Of a stretch of 64,000 bases of DNA, positions 1 to 9,851 are shown in pieces. How positions within the stretch are numbered: the stretch's first letter is position 1; each line of letters starts with the position of its first letter. The DNA is taken from contig NZ_BSVA01000001.1 in the NCBI RefSeq assembly GCF_030161875.1, positions 1,364,001 to 1,428,000 on the forward strand, read 5' to 3'. A program made the translations under genes and the position numbers. The notes below the pieces were generated by a model, which had not been told where the DNA came from, made no database searches, and was given only the letters and a program-made list of their open reading frames with translations. Source of the stretch: Homoserinibacter gongjuensis. Its GTDB lineage: Bacteria; Actinomycetota; Actinomycetes; Actinomycetales; Microbacteriaceae.

Positions 1-3
1 GCA

Positions 4-46
4 GGTGGTTGAGGAGCGCCGCGCAGCGCCGCGTCTCGAAACCGCC
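4..46. repeat. Dispersed palindromic repeat, copy 1
   Basis: Copy of the window's dispersed imperfect palindrome: left arm GTTGAGGAGCGCCGC, right arm GCGCCGCGTCTCGAAACC. It lies directly beyond the 3' end of the ABC exporter gene. Related copies occur near 9.7, 18.5-19.3, 22.3, 50.1 and 64.0 kb. Confidence 0.85.
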
Positions 47-59
47 TGCAGCAGCGCCC

Positions 60-1837
60 TCACAACTGCTGCGCCCGCACGAGCCGGGCGTACAGGCCGT
101 CCGCGTGCACGAGCTCCTCGTGCGGACCGACCTCCACCACGCGCCCGTGCTCGAGCACGACGATGCGGTCGGCCGAGCGGATGGTGCTCAGCCGATGCGC
201 CACGACGAGCGTCGTGCGCCCTGCCCGCAGGCGCTCGAGCGCCTCCTGCACGGCCGATTCCGACTCCGAATCGAGCGCCGAGGTCGCTTCATCCAGCAGC
301 AGCACGCGGGGGTCTCGGATGAGGGCGCGCGCGATCGCGAGCCGCTGGCGCTGGCCCCCGACATCCGGGCGCCGCGCTGGCCGACCACCGTGTCCCACCC
401 GTCGGGCAGCGACTCGATGAGCTCCCACGCGTTCGCGTCACGCAGCGCCTGCTCGAGCTGCTCGTCGGGCACCGCGGGCAGACCGTAGGTGACGTTCTCG
501 CGGATCGACCCCTCGAACATCACCGACTCCTGCGGCACGACCGAGAAGAAGCTCCGCACCTGGCGAAGGTCGAGCCCCGCCATGTCGCGCCCGTCGAGCA
601 GGATGCGGCCGCGCGTCGGGCGCACGAAGCCGAGCACGAGGTTGAGCATCGTCGACTTGCCCGAGCCGCTCGGGCCGACGAACGCGACCGTCTCGCCGCG
701 CTCGATCTGCAGGTCGACGTCGTCGAGGGCGAGGAGGCGATCGCCGGGATACGCGAAGCCCACGTGTTCGAGGCGGATGACGCCCTCCACAGCCTCCACC
801 GTCGCCTTGCCCTGGTTGAGCTCGAGGTCGGGATCCTCGAGCACCTCGGCGATCGAGCGCACCGACTCACGGCCGCGGGCGAGTGTGGGAGCCAGGTTCA
901 ACAGCATGACGATGGCATTGGTGAGGATCGTGAAGTACGAGCTCAGCAGCACGACCTGCCCCGGCGTGATGTCGAGCAGCCCCGAGAGCGAGGCGAAGGC
1001 GGCGGCGCACAGGCAGAACATCGTGAGCAGCTGGAACATGAGCCACGAGACGGCGCCGAAGCGGCCGTTGAGCTGATCGAGCAGGTGGGCGGCGTCACGC
1101 ACGTCCTCGACGCTGTCGACGACCCGTCGGGCGGCGACCTGCTCGAGACCGTGCGCGCGCGTCACCGGCATGAGCGTGGCCATCTCGCCGACGCGCGCCG
1201 AGAAGCCCTCCATACGGTGCCGGAACGCCTCGTTGCGCCGATGCGAGACGCGGCGCACCGCGACGACCAGCCCGACGCCGACCGGGATCGTGAGGGCGAA
1301 GACGGCGATAAAGGCGGGCACCTGGATGGCGGTCATGGTGACCGCGCCGATGAGGATGCAGATGCCCGACATGATCGGGGCGAACGAGCCCTGCAGCATC
1401 TGCTCGATGTTCTCGACGTCGCGCACGACCTTGGTCTGGATGACGGCCGAGCTCTTGCGGGTGTGGAAGCCGATCGAGAGGTTCTGCAGCCGCTCGACGA
1501 GGGCGTTGCGCAGGTCGGCGCCCACCTGGCGGAAGACGTGACTCCACTGGTCGTTGTAGAAGATGCCGACGGGGTAGTTCTGGCCGAGCACGAGCGCCGC
1601 GGCGAGGGCGTAGAGGCCGAGCGTCTGCACCGAGCCGCGGCTCGCGACGACGTCGATGACGGCACCCGTGATGACCGGCAGCAGCCACTGCGGGCTGTCC
1701 TTGATGACATACGCCGGGATGATCAACAGCATCCGCCGCCGGTGCCGGAGCACGAGGCTCAGCAGGCTGCGCATCGGCGGCCGCTGCGTCGGCAGGGTGA
1801 TCGGCGCGGTGTGGTCCTCGGGTGGGCGTGCGGTCAT
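60..1837 (-). CDS. ABC-type half-transporter (exporter fold), frame broken once
   Basis: Fused ABC half-transporter of about 592 residues once one missing base is restored. An N-terminal membrane domain (residues about 30-320) is followed by an ATPase domain with Walker [10 protein letters not shown] (388-396), Q-loop VVPQES, Walker [13 protein letters not shown] and H-loop VAHRLST. The frame breaks inside the signature motif at the five C at 355-359; one more C rebuilds RMSGGQRQR. Its ATG overlaps the stop of the upstream gene by 4 bp (ATGA), making it the last gene of the five-gene minus-strand operon headed by the ROK kinase. Exporter-type half-transporters are not the usual partner of glycoside hydrolases. 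The substrate cannot be told from sequence. Confidence 0.9.
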
Positions 1838-3714
1838 CCCGCGTCCGCCTCCCGCGCGATCAGGTCCTCGGCGGCCAGCAGCAGCACGCCCGCCGACCAG
1901 GCGTGCGAGAGGGTCAGCATCATGCCCTTCGGTTGGAAGCACTCGGTCTGGTAGTAGCGCTCGGTGATCATGCCGCGGTAGGCGTTCAGCTCGCCGTCGT
2001 GCCGCGGCAGCAGCTGCCGGAAGCACGCGAAGCTCTCCTCGGCCCGAGTGCGGTACCAGTCGTCGCCCGTCCACTCGCTCAGCTGCAGCAGCTCCTCGGT
2101 GCAGATGAGGCCGTACGCGTGCAGGTGCTGGTTGGAGCTGGATGCCTGGTCGGCGCCGCGGGTGCGGAAGCCGTACGCCGCGAGAGGCGTGAGCGCCGGG
2201 AAGGCGACGTCGTAGGAGTAACGGAAGGTGAAGGTCCACTCGGCGGCGCGGCGGGCGAGGTCGAGCCAGCGCTCGGCGCCTGTCGCGCGGTAGAGGGCGC
2301 AATAGGCCATCACGGCGACGTAGCCGTCTTCGCTCGTCGGGGCGAGGTCGACGTCTTCCGGCGCGCCGTGCAGGTACTCGCGGCGCACGGCATCCGCGTA
2401 GTGGTCGCCCGCGCGCTCCGCGGCGGGCAGGTAGCGCGCATCCCAGTCGCGCGCGGCGACGAGCGCCGGCACCCAGGCGAGGGCGGCGGTGCCCTCCCAC
2501 GAGAGCACCTCGCCTGTCGTCGCGTCGTGGATGAGCCCGAGCGCCCCGTCGGCGCGCTGCCGGGCGACCATGGCATCCAGGTTGGAGCGGGCGGCCTCGC
2601 GCCACTGCGGCCGATCCTCGAGGGCGATCGCCCGGATGAGGAAGTCGGTCGCCTCGCCGAGCGTGCGGGCGTGCAGGCCGTTGGGGATGCGGGTCCAGCT
2701 CTGGCTCCAGCCGCGGCCGCGATACCAGGTGCCCCAGAACGTGCCCGATGGCGAGAGCTCCGCGGTGCAGAAGTCGATCACGCGGCGGGCGGCGTCTGCT
2801 GCGGTCTCGTCACCGACGCGGATGCCGTGGCGCAGCAGCGCGGACGCCCACGGAATGCCGCTCACCCAGCCCACGTGCATCGCCTGCCGGTCGACGGGCC
2901 GGCCGTCGCCGCCCGAGATCTCGCGGTCGAAGCCGACCGTCTCGAGCAGCACGCCCGGGTCGGGGTCGAAGTGCCAACGCACGAGCCCCTCGGCGGCGAT
3001 CGCGGCGGCCTCGCGCGCGTCCACCCAGGGATGCTGCGGGAAGCGCTCGCGGGATGCGGCGTGCAGCTCGCGCAGCACGCGGTCGTAGTCGTGCCGGTCG
3101 GCGGTGAGCGGCAGCACGCGCAGCTGCAGTCGTACGACCTCGCCCGGCTCGAACCGGTGCGTCTGCACCTCGGCGCGTCGGGGCTCACCGTCGCCGTAGT
3201 ACGAGACGGGGTACTCGCGCGCAGGTGCCGTGAGGGCGAGCGTCGCGCGCGCGTCACGCACCGCGAAGCCGATCGACTGCTCGCCCAGCTCTCCGGTCTC
3301 CTCGGCGACGAGTGCAACGCCCGGAAGGCCCTCGCCCGCCCAGCAGAACACGGCGGGCGTCGCGGCGCGATCGGCGCGCAGGTGCCACTCGTCGCTCACC
3401 ATCGCGGCGTGCTGCTCGGCGCTCGTCGCCCCGCGCTCGAAGCGTGGGAACACGCGGTCGTTGGCGGCGGGCCGGTTCTCGCCGTAGAACGCGCCCGGGA
3501 TGAGCACCGAGGCGTCGGGGGCGGCCAGTTCGACCAGGACGCGGACCGCGGCGTGCACCGGGTGCGCACCTCGGTAGGCGACCTCGACCTCGTAGGCGGT
3601 GCCCGATCCGCTCGCCTCGGCGCGTACCTCGATCGCGAACGCCGCAGCATCCGCGTCGCGCACCTCGACGCGTGGCGGCGTCGCGGTGCCGGGTGTCGCA
3701 CCGGGGGCGGACAT
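1834..3714 (-). CDS. Large hypothetical, six-hairpin glycosidase-like
   Basis: Protein of 626 residues that I do not recognise as a named family. The N-terminal third (to about residue 230) is rich in beta-strand-like sequence. The C-terminal two thirds have repeated helical segments rich in Trp and aromatic residues (for example GTFWGTWYRGRGWSQSW and SSNQHLHAYGL), as in alpha/alpha-barrel six-hairpin glycosidases. There is no signal peptide, so it is probably cytoplasmic. The ATG was chosen because it overlaps the GH38 stop by one base (TGATG); the frame also runs open upstream, but only as a shadow of GH38. It is coupled to GH38 upstream and the ABC transporter downstream, so a glycoside hydrolase or lyase role is inferred from context only. 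Confidence 0.75.
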   Translation of the reverse strand: MSAPGATPGTATPPRVEVRDADAAAFAIEVRAEASGSGTAYEVEVAYRGAHPVHAAVRVLVELAAPDASVLIPGAFYGENRPAANDRVFPRFERGATSAEQHAAMVSDEWHLRADRAATPAVFCWAGEGLPGVALVAEETGELGEQSIGFAVRDARATLALTAPAREYPVSYYGDGEPRRAEVQTHRFEPGEVVRLQLRVLPLTADRHDYDRVLRELHAASRERFPQHPWVDAREAAAIAAEGLVRWHFDPDPGVLLETVGFDREISGGDGRPVDRQAMHVGWVSGIPWASALLRHGIRVGDETAADAARRVIDFCTAELSPSGTFWGTWYRGRGWSQSWTRIPNGLHARTLGEATDFLIRAIALEDRPQWREAARSNLDAMVARQRADGALGLIHDATTGEVLSWEGTAALAWVPALVAARDWDARYLPAAERAGDHYADAVRREYLHGAPEDVDLAPTSEDGYVAVMAYCALYRATGAERWLDLARRAAEWTFTFRYSYDVAFPALTPLAAYGFRTRGADQASSSNQHLHAYGLICTEELLQLSEWTGDDWYRTRAEESFACFRQLLPRHDGELNAYRGMITERYYQTECFQPKGMMLTLSHAWSAGVLLLAAEDLIAREADAG

Positions 3715-6363
3715 CAGGCGTCGAGCGGCAGCTCGAGCAGGTCGAGCTCGACGATGTCGCCCTCGCGCGGCACGCGGAAGGTGCGGATGCGGTACGGCTC
3801 GAACGTGGCCTCGATCGTGCGGCCCACGAGCGGCAGCTCGATCGTGACGTCGACGCTCTCGCCACGTGTCTCGACCGCACGCACGATGAGCTCGGCACCG
3901 CCGGGTGCGTCGACCGCATCCTCGGAGCCCTTGATCGCGGTCACGAGCACCGAGCCGTGCCCGTCGTCGGCGAACGAGCCCTCGGGCCCGAGCGGCCCCT
4001 CGTGGAACGACTCGAGCATGGCGCGCACGCGCTGGCCGAGTTCGATCGCCCGGCGCGCGGGCTGCGCGGCGCGGTGGTCGCCCGCATGCGGCACGAGCTC
4101 GTAGCGGAAGCGCTGGATGCCCTGATCCTGGAAGGAGTAGATGCCCGACTCGTCGAGCAGGCGCGGGTCGTGCCACGAGTACACGGGGCTGCGCACCGCG
4201 GTGATGCCGATGCTCGGCCCTATGTCGCCGGCAGAGTCGCCCGGCGACACGTCCCAGCCGTGCTTGTCGGTCGCGACGACCGTGAGGCCCGCCGGGACGC
4301 CGTCGATCGTGCCCGTGAGGTCGACCCACGACTGGGCCGGCTCCTCCGCGCCGTCGACGGGACGCTCGAGCTCGCCGTAGGGGATCTCGTAGGTGGCCTT
4401 CGGATCCGTCAGCGCCGTGGGGAAGCGGAGCTTGAGCAGGTGCGCCTGCTCGCGCCAGTCGAGCGTCACCTCGACGCGCAGCGCCCGGGCGTCGTGACCG
4501 AGGATGAACTCCTCCACGAGCATCGAGCGCCCCCAGGAGCGTTCGATGCGGATGCTGGCCCGCAGCGCGCCGGACTGGCGCACGGCGATGCGGTCCACCG
4601 CCATCGGCGCGCCCTCCCACGCGTAGGAGATCACACGGTGACCCCAGGTGTCGGTCGGGTCGTCGCAGATCTGGGTGTGCGTGTCGCCGGCCGCGCCTGC
4701 GACGACGTCGACGCCGGTCTCCTTGTTGACCAGCGAGCGGAGCCACCCGGTGGCCGGGTCGAACTCGGCGCGCAGGAACTCGTTCTCGAGCGCGGTCTCG
4801 CTCACCACGAGGCCGCGCGAGGGCGCGGGGTCGAGGGCCGGCCCCGGGCGCAGGCGGTAGAGGCGATAGCCGAAGGGGGCAGGCTGGCACGGAAGGCGAC
4901 AGCGCCGCGGCCCTTGTCATCCGTGGTGGCGACCGACTGCACGCGCTGCGAGACGGCCGTGACGCCCGTGCCGTCGACGACGTGCACGCCGGTGGGCTGC
5001 ACGCCGTACTGCAGCTCGACGTCCTCCTCGACCGCCCAGGGGTGCGGGTTGAAGACGACGACCGGCTGGGTCGCGGCCTCGAAGGGGATGTCGATGCGCG
5101 CCGCGATGAGGTTGTGCGCGCGGGTGATGATGCGCTTCGAGATCGCGACGGCCTCGCCGAGCTGATCGCGCGCGTCGTCGTAGGACTGCTCGATCGCCGA
5201 GCCCGGCAGGATGTCGTGGAACTGGTTGAAGAGCACCTGCTTCCAGGCGCGCTCCAGATCCTCGCGGGGGTACTCGACGCCGGAGTCGAGGGCCGACACC
5301 GCCGCCCAGCGCTCCGCGTTCAGCACGTTGAACTGCGCGCGCCGCTGCCAGGCCTTGATGCCGGAGTGCGCGGAATAGCATCCGGGCGCGTGGTGCTGCA
5401 GATCGTCGCGGCGCACCCCGAGGTTCTCGAGGAAGGCCGGCCCACGGGCGAGCATCTCGTCGAAGTACTCACGCGGACTTGACATCTTCATCCTTCCGAA
5501 GGTGCCCATGCGGTCGTAGCGGTGGATCGAGTCGATGTTGGCCTTGGTCGGCCCGCCGCCGTGGTTGCCGACACCGTAGAACACCATGCCCTCCCCGAGC
5601 GAGGAGTCGAGCTGGGCGATCGACTTCTCGGTCTGCCAGGCGACGTCGCCCGGCGGGGAGCAGTACTCGAAGGGGATGCGGTAGGCCAGCACGCGGGAGC
5701 CGTCGGGCGCCTCCCACCAGAACAGCGAGTCGTCGAGGTCGGACTCGTGCTTGCCGGGCCGCAGGAACATGTAGGAATCCAGGCGCTGGCCGCGCAGGAT
5801 CTGCGGCAGCATCCCGTTGTGGCCGAAGGGGTCGACGTTCATGCCGACCGAGGCCGCCGTGCCGAAGCGGCTCAGCAGGTAGCGCTGGCCGTAGAGGCCC
5901 TGCCGTGCGAACGACTCGCCCATCGGCATGTTGTTGTCGGGCTCGACCCACCAGCCCCCGCGTTGACCCAGCGGCCCTCGGCGACGCGCTCCTGGATGCG
6001 GGCGAAGAGCTCCGGGTCCTGCTCCTCCACCCACGACAGCAGCACGATCTGATCGCACGTGAAGATGAAGTCGGGGTACTCGTCCATGCGGTCGAGCACC
6101 GAACGGAACGTCGCGCGTGCCTCCTGGTAGCCCTCCTGCCAGGGCCACAGCCACACCGGGTCGAGGTGGGCGTTGCCGATCATGTGCAGCACGCGGTTCG
6201 GCGTCGCCGTCGGGCGCGGGGCCGCCGGTACCGTCTCGGGGCGGAAGCCCGAGGGGGCGTTCGAGAGGGGGCCTTCTGGGGTGCTCCGGATGTCGGCGGC
6301 TGCGTCGTCTGCGGCTGCTTCTTCGGGGTCACAGATACTCCTGGTCGTCGTCGGCCCACGCAT
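3714..6363 (-). CDS. Alpha-mannosidase, GH38 (two frame breaks)
   Basis: Retaining alpha-mannosidase of glycoside hydrolase family 38, about 883 residues when repaired. The N-terminal catalytic domain has the metal-binding HLD of GNAHLDPVWLWPW (His66, Asp68), the nucleophile-site motif VDPFGHN and the NQFHDILPGS motif. The C-terminal half is the beta-rich GH38 domain. Two single-base losses break the frame, at five C (5955-5959, restoring NAGGWWVEPDNN) and five G (4875-4879, restoring PPFGYRLYRL). The start is uncertain: ATG at 6363 overlaps the SIS gene by 35 bp and adds a low-complexity leader; ATG at 6183 would begin at MIGNAHLDP. No signal peptide is visible, so it should act on imported oligosaccharides. 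Confidence 0.9.
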
Positions 6364-6940
6364 CGATCATCTCGCTGATCGCGTGGAGCATGAAGGTGTG
6401 CATCTCCTGGATGCGGGGTGTCGTCGAGCTCGGCACGACGAGCGCGATGTCGGCGTGCTCGAGCGCGGGGCCGCCGTCGCCGCCGCCGAAGAGCAGGGTC
6501 GTCGCCCCGGCGGCGCGTGCGGCCGCGAGCGCGGTGACCACGTTCGCGCTGCGACCGCTCGTCGTGAAGGCGGCCACGACATCCGCGGGGCGCGCGAGCG
6601 CCTGCACCTGGCGGGCGAAGACGTCGTCGAAGGAGTAGTCGTTCGCGATGCACGTCATGGTGGTCGTGTCGGTCGAGAGCGTCACGGCAGGCAGCGGGCG
6701 GCGATCGCGCTTGTAGTGGCCGATGAGCTCGCCCGTGAAGTGCTGGGCGTCGGCCGCGCTGCCGCCGTTGCCGAAGGTGTAGAGGATGCCGCCCGCCGTG
6801 AACGCGGAGACGAGGGCGTCGGCGGCGCGGCGCACCTCGGGCAGCAAGGCCGCGGCGCGCTCGGCCACGTCGCGGTGGTCGGCGAGCTGCTCGCGCATCC
6901 ACTGCGGCACGGTGGGCTCGGGGCGGGTCGATTCAGGCAT
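6329..6940 (-). CDS. SIS-domain sugar-phosphate isomerase, GmhA-like
   Basis: Single SIS domain, 203 residues. GNGGSAADAQHF and TSGRSANV are the phosphate-binding loops typical of phosphoheptose isomerase (GmhA) and related sugar-phosphate isomerases. The start ATG at 6940 overlaps the ROK kinase stop by 8 bp, so it is second in the operon. In this setting it more likely isomerises a phosphorylated amino sugar or ketose made by the ROK kinase than acts in heptose synthesis, but that is inference. A non-enzymatic SIS sensor is less likely because no DNA-binding domain is present. Confidence 0.85.
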   Translation of the reverse strand: MPESTRPEPTVPQWMREQLADHRDVAERAAALLPEVRRAADALVSAFTAGGILYTFGNGGSAADAQHFTGELIGHYKRDRRPLPAVTLSTDTTTMTCIANDYSFDDVFARQVQALARPADVVAAFTTSGRSANVVTALAAARAAGATTLLFGGGDGGPALEHADIALVVPSSTTPRIQEMHTFMLHAISEMIDAWADDDQEYL

Positions 6941-7904
6941 GACTGGGCTCCTGACTGCGATCGGATGCGTGCACGGCGGCGCCCACGACGCACACGGCCT
7001 CGCCGAGCGCCGCGAACTCGATGCGCACGGCGGCCGCAGCGGGCGGCATCGCCCAGCGCGCGACATGCGCGCGCACCGGGTCGAGCAGCATCGCGCCGGC
7101 CCGCGTCACGCCGCCTCCCAGCACGACGACCTCGGGTTCGAAGGTGTTGACGAGGTCGGTGACGGCCTGGCCGATCACCTCCACGGTCTCCGCCCACAGC
7201 TGCCGGGCGAGCTCGTCGCCGGATTCCGCCGCGGCGACGACGTCTTCGGCGCGCACGGTCGCGAGGGCCGAGAGCAGGGTCGGGGTGCCCGCGGCGGCGA
7301 CGGCCTCTCGCGCGCGGAGCGCGATCGAGGTGCCGGATGCGTAGCCCTCGAGGCAGCCGCGGCGCCCGCAGGTGCAGACGCGACCTCCGGGCCGCACCAT
7401 GATGTGGCCGAACTCGCCGCCGTTGGCGGCGGCTCCGCGGTGCAGGTGGCCGTCGACGATGGCTCCGCCGCCGACCCCGGTCGAGAGCGTGAGATAGAGG
7501 GCGTCGCGTGTGCCACGGGCCACGCCGTGCCGGTGCTCGGCGATCATGCCCGCCGTCGCGTCGTTGACGAGATGTGCGGGCACGCCGAACTCCTCCGCAG
7601 CGAGCGGGCCGATCGGCACGGCATCCCAGTCGGGGAGGTTGAGGGGGCGGTGCACGATGCCGGCCTCGGCGTCGAGGGGGCCGCCGCAGCTGATGCCGAC
7701 GGCGTCGATCTCGGGGTTGCCGACAGCGGCGAGGGAGGCGTGGGCGAGGTCGAAAAGCCGGCGCACGACGGCCGCGTGGCCGTCTTCCTTGCGCGTGGGC
7801 GTGATCCGCAGGCCGGTGACGACCCCGTGCTGATCGACGACGCCGACGGCGAGCTTCGTGCCCCCGATGTCGAGCGCGAGCGTCGAGCGCGTCGATGCGG
7901 TCAT
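6933..7904 (-). CDS. ROK-family sugar kinase
   Basis: Cytoplasmic ATP-dependent sugar kinase of the ROK family, 323 residues. It shows the N-terminal phosphate loop ALDIGGTKLAVGVVD, the ExGH signature GGEFGHI and the zinc motif CTCGRRGCLEGYAS. There is no N-terminal helix-turn-helix, so it is an enzyme and not a ROK repressor. First gene of the operon running to base 60; an AGGA element precedes the ATG. Glucose, GlcNAc, mannose or ManNAc are all possible substrates; with GH84 and GH38 next door an N-acetylhexosamine or mannose kinase is the best guess. Confidence 0.9.
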   Translation of the reverse strand: MTASTRSTLALDIGGTKLAVGVVDQHGVVTGLRITPTRKEDGHAAVVRRLFDLAHASLAAVGNPEIDAVGISCGGPLDAEAGIVHRPLNLPDWDAVPIGPLAAEEFGVPAHLVNDATAGMIAEHRHGVARGTRDALYLTLSTGVGGGAIVDGHLHRGAAANGGEFGHIMVRPGGRVCTCGRRGCLEGYASGTSIALRAREAVAAAGTPTLLSALATVRAEDVVAAAESGDELARQLWAETVEVIGQAVTDLVNTFEPEVVVLGGGVTRAGAMLLDPVRAHVARWAMPPAAAAVRIEFAALGEAVCVVGAAVHASDRSQEPSHA

Positions 7905-8009
7905 TCAGTGTCCTGCCTCGAATGGTGCGGATGCTCCGCGCGGTGGGCGGATTCTGACATCGTTCCCATATCCTATGGACGGTCGCCACGTCGGGTCAAG
8001 ACACCCCGA

Positions 8010-8027
8010 ACGGGTATCGTTGCCACA
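8010..8027. promoter_or_regulatory. LacI-type operator before GH84
   Basis: ACGGGTATCGTTGCCACA: the right half matches the other operators exactly, the left half is degenerate. It overlaps the predicted -10 box TATCGT (8015-8020) and ends two bases before the GH84 ATG, so a bound repressor would block a leaderless promoter. Confidence 0.6.
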
Positions 8028-8028
8028 C

Positions 8029-9651
8029 ATGTCCACTGGGTTGTCGCTCTTCGTGCCCCGCAGTGGTGCTCTCGACGGAGCACGCATCGTGCCGCCAACC
8101 GTCTCGGTCATCGACGAGACCGACGCCCTCCGGGTGCCGCGCGACGCCTCCGGGCGGGTGCGCCCCGAGAGCTTCGCGATCACCGTGGAACCGTCCGCCG
8201 TGCGCATCGTCGCCGCCGATCGCATCGGCGAGCGTCACGCCCGCGCCCTCGTGGCCGCACTCGCCGCAGCAGGCGAGCTGCGCACCGGCGAGATCTCCGA
8301 CTGGCCCGAGCTCGCCGACCGCGGCGTCATCGAGGGCTTCTACGGCGCACCCTGGACCCACGCGGAGCGCCTGCGCCTCGTCGAGGAGCTCGGACGCCTG
8401 CGCATGAACCGCTACGTCTACGCCCCCAAAGACGATCCCTACCACCGCCGACTCTGGCGCGAGAGCTATCCCGAGACCGAGGCGGCACAGCTCGCCGAGC
8501 TCGTGGCGGCGGCACACGAGGCGGGTGTCGAGATCGTCTACGCGCTGCACCCGGGCCTCGACATGGTGCACGCCGACGAGGCCGACCACGCGGCGCTGGC
8601 ACGCAAGGCGCGCGAACTGCACGCCCTCGGCATCCGGCGCTTCGCCCTGCTCTTCGACGACATCGAGGAGGGGCTTCCGGATGCGCGCGACCGTGAGCGG
8701 TTCGGCGACGGTGTCGCGGGTGCGGGCCGCGCCCACGGCGAGAGTTGCACGCGGTTCGAGACCGAGGTGCTGTGGCCGCTCGGGCTCGGTGGGCAGCTGC
8801 TCATGGTGCCCACCGACTACGCGGGGTCGGATGCGAGCCCCTATCGGGAGGCGCTCGCGGCCTCGCTCGGTGAGGGCATCGGCGTGTGCTGGACGGGTGA
8901 CGACATCGTGGTGGGCGCCGTCACCGATGACCAGGTGCGGCGCGCCTTCCGGGCGTTCGGGCAGCATCCGCTCGTCTTGTGGGACAACTTCCCGGTCAAC
9001 GACTTCGATCGCTCGCGGGCGTTCCTGGGGCCGCTGCTGGGGCGGGATGCCGGCCTGGGCCGAGCGGGCCTGCACGGGATCGTCGCCAACCCGATGGTCG
9101 AGTTCGAGCCGAGCCGCTTCGCGATCCACACGGTCGCGGCGTGGGCATGGAATCCCGACGCCTACGACGCGGCGGTGGCGGCCGAGGCGGCCCTGCATGC
9201 GGTCGCGGGTGCGGATGCCGAGCTGCTGCGGCCGCTCGTCGCGGCTGCCTCGAGCTGGCCGCCGTCGGCACCGCAGCACCCGGAGCTCGCGGCGGAGGTG
9301 GACGCCGCGTTCGCCGACGGCGGCGTCGCCGGGCCGCGGCTGCGCGCGATGCTCGCCGAGCTCGATGCGCTCGCAGGGCTCGAGGAGTCGACGCCGCTGC
9401 GCGCCGCGCTGCGCCCGTGGGCCGACGCCGCGCCGGCCACGACCGCCGTCATCCGCGCCGCACTCGCTTACGCGCGGGGCGAGGGCGACGCGGATGCCGT
9501 GTCGGTTGCCTGGGAGACCGCGCGCACCGCGCGCCACGGCCTCGCGCGTGACGTGGCCCGTGCCGCCGCCGAGCGCGCCCTCGGCCGCACGCTGCCCGAC
9601 CGCATCCGCCCCGAGGGTGAACCAGCCGCAGCGGAGGCGGCGGGCGACTAG
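8029..9651 (+). CDS. Beta-N-acetylglucosaminidase, GH84
   Basis: Family 84 glycoside hydrolase (O-GlcNAcase/hyaluronidase type), 540 residues. The motif run RGVIEGFYGAPW (98-109), MNRYVYAPKDDPYHR (126-140) and ALLFDDIEE is diagnostic; Asp210-Asp211 is the catalytic pair that uses the substrate acetamido group. The start is the ATG directly after the LacI-type operator. There is no Shine-Dalgarno, but a TATCGT box lies 9 bases upstream, so the mRNA is probably leaderless. No signal peptide is seen, so it should act on small intracellular GlcNAc-containing sugars. It reads divergently from the ROK operon. Confidence 0.92.
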   Translation: MSTGLSLFVPRSGALDGARIVPPTVSVIDETDALRVPRDASGRVRPESFAITVEPSAVRIVAADRIGERHARALVAALAAAGELRTGEISDWPELADRGVIEGFYGAPWTHAERLRLVEELGRLRMNRYVYAPKDDPYHRRLWRESYPETEAAQLAELVAAAHEAGVEIVYALHPGLDMVHADEADHAALARKARELHALGIRRFALLFDDIEEGLPDARDRERFGDGVAGAGRAHGESCTRFETEVLWPLGLGGQLLMVPTDYAGSDASPYREALAASLGEGIGVCWTGDDIVVGAVTDDQVRRAFRAFGQHPLVLWDNFPVNDFDRSRAFLGPLLGRDAGLGRAGLHGIVANPMVEFEPSRFAIHTVAAWAWNPDAYDAAVAAEAALHAVAGADAELLRPLVAAASSWPPSAPQHPELAAEVDAAFADGGVAGPRLRAMLAELDALAGLEESTPLRAALRPWADAAPATTAVIRAALAYARGEGDADAVSVAWETARTARHGLARDVARAAAERALGRTLPDRIRPEGEPAAAEAAGD

Positions 9652-9663
9652 GGGCCAACGGCC

Positions 9664-9714
9664 GGGGGCTTCGAGACGCGTGCCGCCTGCGGCGACGCGC
9701 TCCTCAGCCACCTC
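9664..9714. repeat. Dispersed palindromic repeat, inverted copy
   Basis: Begins 13 bases after the GH84 stop codon and reads TTCGAGACGCG...GCGCTCCTCAGCCACC, that is, the repeat in reverse orientation. It faces the forward copy that starts at 9730. Confidence 0.8.
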
Positions 9715-9729
9715 ACACCGCGGCACGCA

Positions 9730-9768
9730 GGTGGTTGAGGAGCCGCGAAGCGGCGTCTCGAAACCGCC
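9730..9768. repeat. Dispersed palindromic repeat, forward copy
   Basis: GGTGGTTGAGGAGCCGCGAA then GCGGCGTCTCGAAACC. Together with the inverted copy it fills the 200-bp gap between GH84 and the Gfo/Idh operon; the rest of that gap is the promoter and operator. Confidence 0.85.
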
Positions 9769-9789
9769 GCCGCCAGCGCGTACCCTGCG

Positions 9790-9807
9790 TGTGGTAACGT
9801 TGCCACA
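9790..9807. promoter_or_regulatory. LacI-type operator before Gfo/Idh operon
   Basis: TGTGGTAACGTTGCCACA, the best palindrome of the set (one mismatched pair). A likely -10 box TACCCT (9781-9786) ends three bases upstream, placing the operator over the transcription start. The first gene starts at 9852. Confidence 0.8.
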
Positions 9808-9851
9808 TTTCTGGGCGGAACAGCGCGGATCGAGACACGAGGGAGTGCGGC

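Noticed and set aside
355-359. Programmed frameshifting in the transporter and other broken genes
   Set aside because: No slippery heptamer, pseudoknot or internal ribosome site is seen, and the same single-base loss recurs in unrelated genes.
1834-4920. A 1028-residue open frame on the minus strand covering the six-hairpin-like gene and the GH38 3' half
   Set aside because: The first 400 residues are Arg/Pro-rich shadow translation of GH38; the real gene starts at 3714.
1822-5165. Long plus-strand open frames of 400-760 residues over the mannosidase region
   Set aside because: In DNA this GC-rich the strand opposite a gene is usually open. They have Arg/His/Gly-rich composition without any motif, while the minus-strand frames carry family signatures.
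7953-7970. A full LacI-type operator on the ROK operon side
   Set aside because: Only the right half matches well; mentioned as a possible weak site but not listed as a feature.
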